A DNA stretch of 64,000 nucleotides, from contig NZ_AUCG01000021.1 in the NCBI RefSeq assembly GCF_000429645.1, positions 62,001 to 126,000 of the forward strand, written 5' to 3'. Source of the DNA: Niveispirillum irakense DSM 11586 (GTDB lineage Bacteria > Pseudomonadota > Alphaproteobacteria > Azospirillales > Azospirillaceae). This document shows positions 16,269 to 24,883 of this stretch, in pieces. Position numbers and translations under genes: made by a program. The notes below the pieces were generated by a model that saw nothing but the letters and a program-made list of their open reading frames with translations, was not told the origin of the DNA and did no database searches. Within the stretch, counting starts at the first letter, position 1, and each line of letters begins with the position of its first letter.

Positions 16269-17348
16269 TCACCCTTCAAAAGTCAGATCCCCGCCGGGCG
16301 GCGGATCGAAATGCCGGGCCACAAAGGCGGGATCGACACTATCCAGGCTGGCCGGCTGCCATTTCGGGTTCCGGTCCTTGTCGACCAGCACGGACCGGAT
16401 TCCTTCATAAAAATCATGGCCATCCATCACCGCCTGGGTCATGCGGAATTCCAGCCGCATGCAATCATCAAATTCCAGCGCGGCGCCCCGGCGCAACTGC
16501 TCAAACGTCACTTTCAGGCTGGTGGGGGACATGGCCAGCAGGGTCGCGGTGGTCTTCGCGGCCCATTCGCCACCCTCCGCCGCCAGATTGGCCAGGATGC
16601 CTTCCACGCTGTCAGCGGTGAAACACCGGTCAATCACGGCGCGGTGGGCGGCCAATGTCGGCTGATCCGGGGTCGCGGCATGGTGTCCCAGCACGGCTTC
16701 CAAGGCAGCATCAGCATCGGGGGCGTCGTCCAGGGCCGCTTCCAGGTCCTTTTCCAGATCATCCAGCGCATCGCTGCGGCTGTGATGGGTGGCGATGCCG
16801 GTATAGGCCAGATCGCCCGCCATCACCCGCGCACCCGTCAGTCCCAGATAAAGCCCCAGCTTGCCCGGCAGACGGGGCAGGAACCAGGTGCCACCCACAT
16901 CGGGGAACAGGCCGATCCCCGTTTCCGGCATGGCCAGCAGGGTCTTTTCCGTCGTCACCCGGTGGCTGCCATGGACGGACAGACCCACGCCGCCGCCCAT
17001 GGTGATCCCGTCCATCAGCGCGACATAGGGTTTGGGGAAGCACTTGATCATCCGGTTTAACCGGTATTCGGCGGCGAAGAAGGCGGCGGTCAATGCCCCC
17101 GCCCCTTCGCCGCGCTTGCGCTGCAACCCGGCGTCCCAGACAGCCCTGACATCGCCCCCGGCACAAAAGGCCCGGTCGCCTGCCCCCCGGATCACCACCA
17201 GCTTGATGGCGGGATCGGCGGCCCAGCTTTTCAGGGCCGGCACGATCACATCCACCATCGGCAGGGTCAGTGCATTCAGCGCCTTGGGCCGATTGAGCAG
17301 GATATGGCCCACGGGGCCGCGTGCGGTGCAGATGGCTTCATCGGTCAA
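16269..17348 (-). CDS. 3-hydroxyisobutyryl-CoA hydrolase (crotonase superfamily)
   Basis: A 359-residue enoyl-CoA hydratase/isomerase-superfamily protein of HIBCH type. It removes CoA from 3-hydroxyisobutyryl-CoA so that MmsB can act. The oxyanion-hole segments AFCAGGDVRAV and MGGGVGLSVHG and the HIBCH-specific MPETGIGLFPDVGGTWFL are visible. The length and C-terminal extension fit HIBCH rather than simple hydratases. The start is taken as TTG at 17348 because GGGAGGAAACAG precedes it; an in-frame ATG at 17405 would add 19 residues without a family match. Confidence 0.87.
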   Translation of the reverse strand: MTDEAICTARGPVGHILLNRPKALNALTLPMVDVIVPALKSWAADPAIKLVVIRGAGDRAFCAGGDVRAVWDAGLQRKRGEGAGALTAAFFAAEYRLNRMIKCFPKPYVALMDGITMGGGVGLSVHGSHRVTTEKTLLAMPETGIGLFPDVGGTWFLPRLPGKLGLYLGLTGARVMAGDLAYTGIATHHSRSDALDDLEKDLEAALDDAPDADAALEAVLGHHAATPDQPTLAAHRAVIDRCFTADSVEGILANLAAEGGEWAAKTTATLLAMSPTSLKVTFEQLRRGAALEFDDCMRLEFRMTQAVMDGHDFYEGIRSVLVDKDRNPKWQPASLDSVDPAFVARHFDPPPGGDLTFEG

Positions 17349-17547
17349 GGCTGTTTCCTCCCTTATCGGTCGCAATGGCTGGGGCGTTGATCGCCATTCT
17401 ATCATGCCAAAGCGCCGGATGCCGTAGACCAACCAGTAGCATTGCGTGATGGCGCACATCCATGTGAAGTTTGCCGCTATCATTGTGCAATTACCCCCAT
17501 ATGTGGGGTGCTGCATTGGCTGTGCTTGTGTCCAGGAGGGGCGGCGG

Positions 17548-18456
17548 ATGGCAGAACGGTTCGACTGGGATGATCTGCAGAGTTTCCTGGCCGTGGCGCG
17601 CAGCGGGCGGCTGACCCTGGCCGCCCGCCGTATGGGGGTCGATCATACGACCCTGGGCCGGCGCCTGACCGGGCTGGAACGCGCCTTGGGAACCAACCTG
17701 TTTGAGCGCCACGCCACCGGCTATAGCCTAACCCAGCAGGGCGAACGCCTGCTGGCAAATGCAGAGGCCATGGAGGGTATGGCCCTGAGCATCATGGAGG
17801 ATCTGGCCGGCAGTGGCGGCAGCCTGTCCGGCGCGGTGCGCATCGGCGCACCGGACGGGTTCGGCAGCTTCTTCCTGGCGCCGCGCATTGGCCGGCTGGG
17901 GCAGCAACATCCTGATCTGGAGCTGCAGCTTGTCGCCATGCCGCGCCTGTTCAGCCTGTCCAAGCGGGAAGCGGATATCGCCATCTCCGTCGCCCAGCCG
18001 GAGGCTGGCCGCCTGCATGCCCGCAAGCTGACGGATTATGAGCTGGGCCTCTATGCCGCCCGCTCCTATCTGGACCAGGGGCCGCCCATCACCGGGATCG
18101 GTGACCTGCCGGGGCACCGTTTCATCTCCTATATCGATGATCTGGTCTATACGCCGGAGCTGGATTATCTGCCCCAGATCAGCCGCGATATCCGGCCCAG
18201 CCTGAAAAGCGCCAGCCTGGTGGCCCAGTTCCGCGCCGTCCAGGCGGGGGCGGGCATTGCCGTGCTACCCTGTTTCCTGGTAGCGGGGGAGACAGATCTG
18301 GTCCGCCTGCTCCCCCAGGAGGTAAGGTTGATCCGTACCTTCTGGCTTTTGGTCCATTCCGACCTGCGCCACCTCTCCCGCATCCGGGTGACGGCGGAGT
18401 TCATCGCGGAGGAAGTGCGCCGCAACAGCCGGCTTTTTCACGCGGATCACGGTTGA
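17548..18456 (+). CDS. LysR-family transcriptional regulator
   Basis: A 302-residue LysR protein. The helix-turn-helix lies in residues 1-60 (FDWDDLQSFLAVARSGRLT and ARRMGVDHTTLGRRL), followed by an effector domain. The ATG at 17548 is preferred over an upstream in-frame start because AGGAGGGGCGGCGG precedes it. It is divergent from the 3-hydroxyisobutyryl-CoA hydrolase operon across a gap of about 200 bases, so it may regulate valine/3-hydroxyisobutyrate catabolism. That link is positional only. Confidence 0.88.
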   Translation: MAERFDWDDLQSFLAVARSGRLTLAARRMGVDHTTLGRRLTGLERALGTNLFERHATGYSLTQQGERLLANAEAMEGMALSIMEDLAGSGGSLSGAVRIGAPDGFGSFFLAPRIGRLGQQHPDLELQLVAMPRLFSLSKREADIAISVAQPEAGRLHARKLTDYELGLYAARSYLDQGPPITGIGDLPGHRFISYIDDLVYTPELDYLPQISRDIRPSLKSASLVAQFRAVQAGAGIAVLPCFLVAGETDLVRLLPQEVRLIRTFWLLVHSDLRHLSRIRVTAEFIAEEVRRNSRLFHADHG

Positions 18457-18568
18457 TCCTTCCCCGGCTTGAAAGGGGAGGTGACCATCCATATGTGCGC
18501 GCCGGTGATTAAGGCTGGTGATCGGTTGCGATCACCAGAACGGGGAATAGAAGGGGAGTAACCACACC

Positions 18569-19090
18569 GTGATCGAACGCGTGATTGAGCGCACCTTATA
18601 TGCCAGCCGCTGGCTGCTGGTGCCGATGTATCTGGGTCTGGCTGTGGTGCTGCTGGCCTTCACCATCCGGTTCGGCATCGATATCATCCACACGTTCCAA
18701 TATGCGGTCTTTGCCGAAAAGGAAGCCGACCTGATCCTGGCTGCCCTGACCCTGGTTGATCTGGTGCTGGTGGGCAGCCTGGTCGTGATGGTGATGATCA
18801 GCGGTTACGAGAATTTTGTCTCCCGCATCGAATTGAAGGAAGAGGACGAGAAGCTGAACTGGCTGGGCAAGCTGGACAGCGGCACGCTGAAGGTGAAGGT
18901 CGCCGCTTCCATCGTCGCCATCTCCTCCATCCATCTGCTGAAGGCTTTCATGGATGCGGACAAGATGACCAATGACAAGCTGATGTGGCTGGTCATCATC
19001 CACATGACCTTTGTCATTTCCGCCCTGCTGATGGGGATGCTGGACAAGATGTCCTTCGGCAGCAAGGACAAGGATAAAGGCGGGCATTGA
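18569..19090 (+). CDS. YqhA/UPF0114 family membrane protein
   Basis: A 173-residue protein with hydrophobic helices near residues 10-35, 52-75, 105-125 and 140-160. The opening [18 protein letters not shown] and the loop [13 protein letters not shown] are characteristic of UPF0114 (YqhA), whose function is not established. The start is GTG at 18569 after AAGGGGAGTAACC. It is a single gene facing the TonB-domain paralogues, with a shared terminator between them. Confidence 0.9.
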   Translation: MIERVIERTLYASRWLLVPMYLGLAVVLLAFTIRFGIDIIHTFQYAVFAEKEADLILAALTLVDLVLVGSLVVMVMISGYENFVSRIELKEEDEKLNWLGKLDSGTLKVKVAASIVAISSIHLLKAFMDADKMTNDKLMWLVIIHMTFVISALLMGMLDKMSFGSKDKDKGGH

Positions 19091-19103
19091 ACCGCCGGAA
19101 GAT

Positions 19104-19131
19104 CAAGGCGGGCCGGTCGATACCCGCCTTG
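19104..19131. terminator. Bidirectional hairpin between convergent genes
   Basis: CAAGGCGGG (19104-19112) pairs perfectly with CCCGCCTTG (19123-19131) around a 10-base loop. It lies between the convergent stops of the YqhA-like gene (19090) and the TonB-domain gene (19143). There is no long T-run on either side. Confidence 0.6.
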
Positions 19132-19142
19132 CTGCCGTTCGG

Positions 19143-20228
19143 TTACTGGGTCACCGGCAGGGTTTCATCAATCAAAGTGAAGCTGGCACCCGGCGCGCCG
19201 GAAACCTGGATCACACAGTCGCCCCAGCTTTTGGGGATGGTCCAGGTGACGTTCGGCTTGGCGTCGGCCTTGAAGGTACGGCCAGGACAGCGCCCCTCCA
19301 CCTGATGCAGCATACCGGTCACATCGGCCAGGGAAACCGTGCGGTGGAGCGGACGATAGCGCCAGACCGGCTCTTTCCCGCAAATATGATCGGGACAATT
19401 GGCCGGGATAGAGCCTTTCAAACCCCAGATCGGCTTTTCCGCCGTCGCCTGACGCATCTGGTTCAAACCGGCCACCAGCCCATCATCGCCGTCGAACTTG
19501 CCCAAATCCCGGACATTACGTTCGGTCATCAAGGCTTCTTTGAATTGTCCCGCCTGTAATTCCAGGCGGAGCCGGAAGCGCTGCACCTTCTGCATTTCAT
19601 CGGATGTCAGGTAATTCCTGACATATTCCATTTGTCGCAGATAGGCGATGGCGAGATCTACATTTCCCCGCGCCGCGGTGATGATAGCCCGCCGCAACAT
19701 GATATGGGCCATTTCATAAAGCAGGGTCGATTTCTCTTCCGCTTCATCCAGGCTTGCCCAGGCCGCGTCAAGCTGGCCCGCATCAATCATCTTACTGATA
19801 TCGCGCAAGCGCTTGGCCATGCTGGCATTGGCGCCAGGTTCCATTTTCGATATCCGGAAATACATCGGCACGACGATATTCTTCGTCTCCACCGGCTGGC
19901 CATTCACGGTTGCCGGTTCAAAGACGCAGCTTGCCGCCCCGGCCAAGGCTGCCTCTTCAAAAGAGCCGCGACCAAAGGCGCTGATCACCTCCGGTTCCTT
20001 CACCCTTCCGTCCGTCCCGACGGTTACCCGCACATTCACCCATCCCTCGCGGGTTTGCTGTACTTCGCCCGCAGGGTATTTCGTGGTGTCGCAAGATTTG
20101 AATGTGGCGGACCGTACCTGGGACATATCAACGGCGGGCGCTTTTGGTGCCCCCTGTGCCGCAACATTCGTCGCGCTGGCAACCGCCAGGACCGAGAATA
20201 AAGCCAACTTTCCGGTAAGCCGCTTCAT
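19143..20228 (-). CDS. Periplasmic TonB-C-domain protein (tandem paralogue 1)
   Basis: A 361-residue protein with a signal peptide (MKRLTGKLALFSVLAVASA, cleavage near residue 25) and no membrane anchor after it. Residues about 55-130 look like a TonB C-terminal domain (EGWVNVRVTVGTDGRVKEPEV ... FEEAALAGAASCVFEPA, in parts). A helical TPR-like middle and a cysteine-containing C-terminal domain of unknown type follow. It lacks the TonB transmembrane anchor, so it is unlikely to energise receptors. A paralogue lies immediately upstream in the same direction. The function is unknown. Confidence 0.8.
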   Translation of the reverse strand: MKRLTGKLALFSVLAVASATNVAAQGAPKAPAVDMSQVRSATFKSCDTTKYPAGEVQQTREGWVNVRVTVGTDGRVKEPEVISAFGRGSFEEAALAGAASCVFEPATVNGQPVETKNIVVPMYFRISKMEPGANASMAKRLRDISKMIDAGQLDAAWASLDEAEEKSTLLYEMAHIMLRRAIITAARGNVDLAIAYLRQMEYVRNYLTSDEMQKVQRFRLRLELQAGQFKEALMTERNVRDLGKFDGDDGLVAGLNQMRQATAEKPIWGLKGSIPANCPDHICGKEPVWRYRPLHRTVSLADVTGMLHQVEGRCPGRTFKADAKPNVTWTIPKSWGDCVIQVSGAPGASFTLIDETLPVTQ

Positions 20229-20275
20229 GTCGCCTCACATGATTCAAGGTGGGGATATTGTCTGTGGAAGGACTG

Positions 20276-21412
20276 TTACTGAGACTCCGGGATTTCATCG
20301 ATCAGGGTGAATTTGGAGCCGGGAGTACCTGTCACCACGAGCGAGCAACCTACCCAAGAATCAGGAATGGTCCAAGTCACGTTGGGAACAGCTTCAAACT
20401 GCACATCCTTCCGCCCCCGACACTTTAAATTGACATGATCAAGATTTCCTTCGATCTGATCGAGAGAAGCCCTGAAATGGGAAAGACGATAAGACCAGGA
20501 TGGGGTTTTCCCACATAGAGAAACGGGACAATCCCGCGGTATTTCCCCTTCAACAATCCAAACTGGATCGTCGTAAGCCGCCTTACTGATCCTTTCAAAA
20601 TCCGCTCTAAGCTCATCATCCCCGGCGCGCTGGCCCCAATCCTTCATCGAGCGGCCCAATGTCCTGGCCTCTATGATGCGCTTTGTCTGCAACAGCATGC
20701 GAAGGGTCAGGCGATCCACCAACGCCCGGTCATCTTCATTCAATGATGATTTGATCGGGTTCATATGCTGCAAATAGGCCAGAGCCACATGTAGATCACC
20801 GCGGTGAGCCATGACGACGGCCCGGCGCAGCATAAGATGGGCAATTTCATAAAGAGTGGTGCAATCGTCTTCTATTTCATCGAGAAGTGTCCAGGCCTCA
20901 TCATATCGCCCTTCTGTAACTAATTTACCCACCTGCTCAAGCTGCCGACCTACCTTGTGCAAAACAGCATGTTCCAAATCTTTCATTTTAAATATCATTG
21001 GAAAATTAACATCATAATAATCAATAGGAATTCCGTTTCTTAGGGCAGGTTTAAATTTACAAGTATAAGCCCTCTTTACGGCTATATCAATGAATACATC
21101 ACTGCCAAACGAACTGACAATTTCTATATCCCCGACAGAACCATCAGCTTTGACCATGAGGCGCAAATTTATCCAACCCTCTCTACTCCTGAGAGACTCA
21201 GATAACGGATAGTGGCCATCGTCACATTCAACTCTGGACGGCCCCCTCAACATACTCTTTCGAGTATCAGCAGGTTTAGTCACCTCCTGCGGAGACGTCG
21301 GCTTTGCTCCGGCTGCGTCCTGGGCATAGGTAATTTGGGACATGCCTAACATTGCCAACAGGCCCGTGAAAGCGCCCATCATCACACGGTGTTTTTTTGC
21401 CGCTATTTTCAT
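20276..21412 (-). CDS. Periplasmic TonB-C-domain protein (tandem paralogue 2)
   Basis: A 378-residue paralogue of the gene at 19143 with the same layout: signal peptide (to about residue 30, ending near ITYAQDA), TonB-C-like domain (REGWINLRLMVKADGSVGDIE), helical middle with LYEIAHLMLRRAVVMAHRGD, and the C-terminal NVTWTIPDSW/GCSLVV segment shared with its neighbour. Identity is moderate, so the duplication is old. The central third is more AT-rich than its surroundings. The ATG at 21412 was preferred to TTG at 21424. No function can be assigned. Confidence 0.78.
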   Translation of the reverse strand: MKIAAKKHRVMMGAFTGLLAMLGMSQITYAQDAAGAKPTSPQEVTKPADTRKSMLRGPSRVECDDGHYPLSESLRSREGWINLRLMVKADGSVGDIEIVSSFGSDVFIDIAVKRAYTCKFKPALRNGIPIDYYDVNFPMIFKMKDLEHAVLHKVGRQLEQVGKLVTEGRYDEAWTLLDEIEDDCTTLYEIAHLMLRRAVVMAHRGDLHVALAYLQHMNPIKSSLNEDDRALVDRLTLRMLLQTKRIIEARTLGRSMKDWGQRAGDDELRADFERISKAAYDDPVWIVEGEIPRDCPVSLCGKTPSWSYRLSHFRASLDQIEGNLDHVNLKCRGRKDVQFEAVPNVTWTIPDSWVGCSLVVTGTPGSKFTLIDEIPESQ

Positions 21413-21563
21413 TCCCGCCCCCAAATAGTCTTTGGCCTATATTCCATAAATTTTAAAATCAAAAGGGAAAAACGTCTTCAAGGGGAAAGTTGCGGCACAC
21501 CTTCCGCACCCCCTTGATCCAGTGGTATCAAGAAGGTGCTGCCCCCTTTTCCGGACCCCGCCC

Positions 21564-22610
21564 ATGCCCGCCTTCCCCACCTGTTTCACCCCCGGCCAGA
21601 AACCATTTCTCATCGCGGAACTGTCGGGCAACCATAATGGCGATATTGACCGGGCCAAGCGACTGATTGATGCCGCCAAGGAAGCTGGGGCCGATGCGGC
21701 CAAGCTACAGACCTATACGGCCGACACAATCACGCTGGATGTGGACCGACCGGAATTCAAACTGGAAGGCGGGTTGTGGGCCGGGCGCACCCTGCACGCG
21801 CTTTACCGTGAGGCGCACACGCCCTGGGAATGGCATGGCGAACTGTTCGCCCATGCTGCATCCATCGATCTGCCCATCTTCTCCAGCCCGTTCGACCCGA
21901 CAGCGATCGACTTTCTGGAAAGCCTGGGGGCACCTGCCTACAAGATCGCCAGTTTTGAGTTGATCGACCTGCCGCTGGTGGAAAAGGCGGCGCGTACCGG
22001 CAAGCCTATCATCATGTCCACCGGCATGGCCTCGCTGGGGGAAATCGCCGAAGCCGTGGCGACCGTGCGCGGGGTAGGAAACGATAATCTCTGCCTGCTC
22101 CATTGCGTGTCTGGCTACCCAACCCCGGTGGAAGACTGCGACCTGCGCACCATCCCCCATCTGGCCCAGGCGTTCGACGTGCCGGTGGGTCTGTCCGACC
22201 ATACAATGGGGGTGGCCGTGCCCGTGGCCGCCGTGGCGCTGGGGGCGGTGGTGATCGAAAAACATTTCACCCTGGCCCGCGCCGATGGCGGGCCAGATGC
22301 CGCCTTTTCCCTGGAGCCGGCGGAATTTCGCGCCATGGCCGATGCCTGCGCCGCCGCCCATGCCGCCCTGGGCAGCATTTCCTATGCGTTGAAACCCAGC
22401 GAGGCGGGCGGGCGCACCTTCCGTCGTTCGCTCTACATCACGGCGGATGTCGCGGCGGGCGAGGTGCTGAGTGACAGCAATGTCCGCTCCGTTCGGCCCG
22501 GCCTGGGCCTGGCGCCTAAATATCTGCCCGATGTGCTGGGCCGCCGCGCCACCCGCGCCTTGACGCGGGGTGAGCCGCTGGACTGGACCATGCTGGGGCC
22601 GAAAGGCTGA
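21564..22610 (+). CDS. pseI: Pseudaminic acid synthase-like NeuB family enzyme
   Basis: A 348-residue sialic-acid-synthase family enzyme that condenses phosphoenolpyruvate with a 6-carbon amino sugar to make a nonulosonic acid. The opening FLIAELSGNHNGDIDRAK, the KLQTYTADTITLD motif, SSPFDPTAIDFLE and SDHTMG are all conserved, and SELSGNHN-type starts favour the pseudaminic branch (PseI) over NeuB. A C-terminal SAF domain covers about residues 285-345. It is the first gene of a tight operon. The earlier pathway genes pseB, pseC, pseG and pseH are not in this window. Confidence 0.88.
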   Translation: MPAFPTCFTPGQKPFLIAELSGNHNGDIDRAKRLIDAAKEAGADAAKLQTYTADTITLDVDRPEFKLEGGLWAGRTLHALYREAHTPWEWHGELFAHAASIDLPIFSSPFDPTAIDFLESLGAPAYKIASFELIDLPLVEKAARTGKPIIMSTGMASLGEIAEAVATVRGVGNDNLCLLHCVSGYPTPVEDCDLRTIPHLAQAFDVPVGLSDHTMGVAVPVAAVALGAVVIEKHFTLARADGGPDAAFSLEPAEFRAMADACAAAHAALGSISYALKPSEAGGRTFRRSLYITADVAAGEVLSDSNVRSVRPGLGLAPKYLPDVLGRRATRALTRGEPLDWTMLGPKG

Positions 22611-22623
22611 AAGGGGCGGGAGA

Positions 22624-23385
22624 ATGGGAAAGCCGCGCATCATCGGCATCACCCAGGCCCGCATGGGCTCCACCCGCCTGCCCGGCAAGGTCTTGATGCC
22701 GGCAGCGGGTAAGCCCTTGCTGGATTGGCAGCTTGACCGGCTGGCCCGCTGCCGTACGCTAGATAGCCTGATTGTCGCCACCAGCGACCTGCCCGGTGAC
22801 GATGCGCTGGCCGACCATGCCGCCCGGCTGGGCGTGGGTGTGTTCCGGGGCAGTGAAACCGATGTGCTGGATCGTTTCTACCGGGCAGCCCTTGCCGGGA
22901 AGGGCGAGATTATTCTGCGCTTCACGGCTGATTGCCCCTTGATCGACCCGGCCCTGATCGACACGCTGGTGGCCTATTTTCAGCAGCATGATTTCGATTA
23001 TGCCGCCATTGATGTGGCCCGCTTTCCGCGGGGGCTGGATGCCGAGATCGTCACCATGGCAGCCCTGGAAACCGCGTGGCGGGAGGCGAAAGCCCCGTTT
23101 GAGCGGGAGCATGTCATGCCCTTTCTCTGGCAACGACCGGAAAGGTTCCGCCTGGGTTATCTCACCCATCCGGAGATCATCGGCATAGGCGATACGCCCT
23201 GGCGCTGGTGCGTGGATACGGAACAGGATTTCGCCCTGGTATGCCAGTTGCTTGAGCAATTGCGCGACCGCCCTGGCTTCGGCTGGCGCGATGGCGACAT
23301 GTTGATGCGGACCCATCCGGAATGGGTGGCGATAAACCGCGATGTGGTGCAGAAAGCCCTGCCCGATAAAGGAGAAGAACAATGA
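22624..23385 (+). CDS. SpsF-like nucleotidyltransferase, probable nonulosonic-acid activation
   Basis: A 253-residue protein of the SpsF/cytidylyltransferase family with QARMGSTRLPGKVLMP (about residues 10-25) and FTADCPLIDP (about 100-109). Relatives occur in nonulosonic acid and spore-coat sugar clusters and are thought to load a sugar on CMP or another nucleotide. It follows the NeuB-type synthase by 13 bases, which supports CMP activation of that product, though the usual PseF IPARGGSK motif is absent. It overlaps the following ACP gene by four bases. Confidence 0.8.
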   Translation: MGKPRIIGITQARMGSTRLPGKVLMPAAGKPLLDWQLDRLARCRTLDSLIVATSDLPGDDALADHAARLGVGVFRGSETDVLDRFYRAALAGKGEIILRFTADCPLIDPALIDTLVAYFQQHDFDYAAIDVARFPRGLDAEIVTMAALETAWREAKAPFEREHVMPFLWQRPERFRLGYLTHPEIIGIGDTPWRWCVDTEQDFALVCQLLEQLRDRPGFGWRDGDMLMRTHPEWVAINRDVVQKALPDKGEEQ

Positions 23386-23606
23386 CGCGCGCTGACTTCC
23401 TGAAGGCCCTGGACGAGATGCTGGAACTGGACCCCGGTACGCTGACGGGGGACGAGGCGCTGGACAGCCTGGATAGCTGGGACAGTCTGGCCGTGATCAG
23501 CTTCATCGCCCTGGTGGATGAGCATTTCGACAAAGTGGTGGCCGGCGAGGATCTGGCCAAGGCCAAGAGCATCAACGACCTGCTGGCGCTGGCCGGTGTC
23601 GCCTGA
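23382..23606 (+). CDS. Acyl carrier protein-like protein 1
   Basis: A 74-residue acidic four-helix protein. The phosphopantetheine serine lies in SWDSLAVISFIAL (about residues 31-43), where DSL is the attachment motif. The sequence differs from housekeeping AcpP, and the gene lies outside a fab cluster. It starts inside the stop region of the SpsF-like gene and overlaps the next gene if that begins at GTG 23596. It probably carries an acyl group for this pathway rather than for membrane lipids. Confidence 0.87.
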   Translation: MTRADFLKALDEMLELDPGTLTGDEALDSLDSWDSLAVISFIALVDEHFDKVVAGEDLAKAKSINDLLALAGVA

Positions 23607-24438
23607 CACGCCCCTGCCGGCCGCTGATGCCGGGCGCGCCCGCACCGGGAAACGCCCGCGTCGGCACAGGCTGATGCTGGATGACGGCCCCGCCTCCTGG
23701 CTGGAAACCGAGGGGGTGGCCGGCGTGCCCCTGGTCCTGCTGCATGGGCTGGGGGGCGATGCGCTGACTTGGCAATATAACGTCACTGCCTTTGCCGCCG
23801 GAGAGCGGAAGGTGTTGGCGCTGGATTTGCCCGGCCATGGTGCCTCCACCCTTCAGGTGGGAGAGGCGCGCGTGGCCGATCTGGCGGATTGGGTGGATGC
23901 GCTGCTGGACCGTCTGGGCCTGGGACGGGTCGATCTTGTCGGCCACTCCTTAGGCGCGCGTGTGGCCCTGGATCTGGCCCATCGGCCTGGCAGGGTGCGA
24001 CGGGCCAGCCTGCTGGCCTGCGCCGGGCTGGGCAGCGACCTGGATTATGACTTTCTGGACCGGCTGGCAATGGCGGCAGACATTGCTCAAGCCCGCGCCG
24101 TGGCCGGCGCGCTGTTCGCAAGGCCGGATAATCTGGTGGAACCGCTGGCCCGTGCCCTGGCCCTGCGCATGGCCGATGCTGGTGCGCGCAGGGCGGTTCA
24201 GGCCATCCTGACCGCGAACCGGCATGATCTGGGTGCCCCGCTGATCCGACGGGACTGGGCACCGCCCGGTGTGGCCTTACAGCTTGTCTGGGGGGCGGAG
24301 GATCGGATCGTGCCGCCCCCGCCGCCCGGCCTGATCCCCGGCAATATTCCGCTGCATCTGCTGGACGCGACCGGCCATATGCCGCATGTGGAAGCGGCCA
24401 GCCGCGTTAATGAACTGGTTCGGAGTTTTCATTCATGA
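23596..24438 (+). CDS. Alpha/beta-fold hydrolase or acyltransferase
   Basis: A 280-residue alpha/beta-hydrolase with all catalytic elements: oxyanion strand VLLHGLGGD, nucleophile GHSLG, acid WGAEDRIVP and histidine ATGHMPHVE. The gene lies between two acyl carrier protein genes, so it may release or transfer an acyl group from a carrier protein, as thioesterases do. The start is uncertain: GTG at 23596 gives coupling with the ACP gene, and ATG at 23674 is the alternative. The stop overlaps the next ATG by four bases. Confidence 0.85.
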   Translation: MSPDTPLPAADAGRARTGKRPRRHRLMLDDGPASWLETEGVAGVPLVLLHGLGGDALTWQYNVTAFAAGERKVLALDLPGHGASTLQVGEARVADLADWVDALLDRLGLGRVDLVGHSLGARVALDLAHRPGRVRRASLLACAGLGSDLDYDFLDRLAMAADIAQARAVAGALFARPDNLVEPLARALALRMADAGARRAVQAILTANRHDLGAPLIRRDWAPPGVALQLVWGAEDRIVPPPPPGLIPGNIPLHLLDATGHMPHVEAASRVNELVRSFHS

Positions 24439-24689
24439 GCGAGCAGAATGCCGCGCTGCTGACCCTGATCGGGCAGGAAGTCAACCGCATCCTGGCGGAC
24501 AAGGGGGAGGCGCCAGTGGCGATCAGCGCCGATACAGTTTTTCTGGACGGGCCCTTGCCCTTCGATTCGCTGGATCTGGCCACGTTGATCGTGGCCTTGG
24601 AAGGGGTCACCGGGAAAGACCCGTTCCGCAGTGGCTTCCGCCAATTCACCAAAGCGGGCGAGCTGGCAGCCCTTTACGCCGATGTTTGA
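24435..24689 (+). CDS. Acyl carrier protein-like protein 2
   Basis: An 84-residue acidic protein with the carrier-protein fold. The likely phosphopantetheine serine is in LPFDSLDLATLIVALE (about residues 37-52). It is only distantly similar to the first ACP of the operon (23382), so the two are not a recent duplication and may carry different acyl groups or meet different partners. It overlaps the hydrolase upstream by four bases and the small membrane protein downstream by eight. Confidence 0.85.
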   Translation: MSEQNAALLTLIGQEVNRILADKGEAPVAISADTVFLDGPLPFDSLDLATLIVALEGVTGKDPFRSGFRQFTKAGELAALYADV

Positions 24690-24870
24690 GAGCATGCCCA
24701 GCACCGGCGAACTGGTCGGCGGCGCGGTCCTGCTTTACCTGCTGCTGCTGGCCCGCAGTGCCTGGAAACAGGGGGAGTTCAAGCAGTATCTCTGGGGGCT
24801 GGTGATCGTCATCGGTATCATCGGCTTTATCGGTCTGGTGATCTGGGGCTGGATCGCACTGAAGGGGTAA
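24682..24870 (+). CDS. Small single-helix membrane protein
   Basis: A protein of 62 residues (58 if it starts at ATG 24694). It has two hydrophobic stretches, GGAVLLYLLLLA (about 12-23) and LWGLVIVIGIIGFIGLVIWG (about 38-57), separated by a short charged segment, so it may span the membrane twice. No family is recognised. It overlaps the end of the second ACP gene, so it belongs to the operon and may tether the soluble enzymes to the inner membrane; that role is inference. Confidence 0.65.
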   Translation: MFESMPSTGELVGGAVLLYLLLLARSAWKQGEFKQYLWGLVIVIGIIGFIGLVIWGWIALKG

Positions 24871-24883
24871 GGTCGCAAACGTG

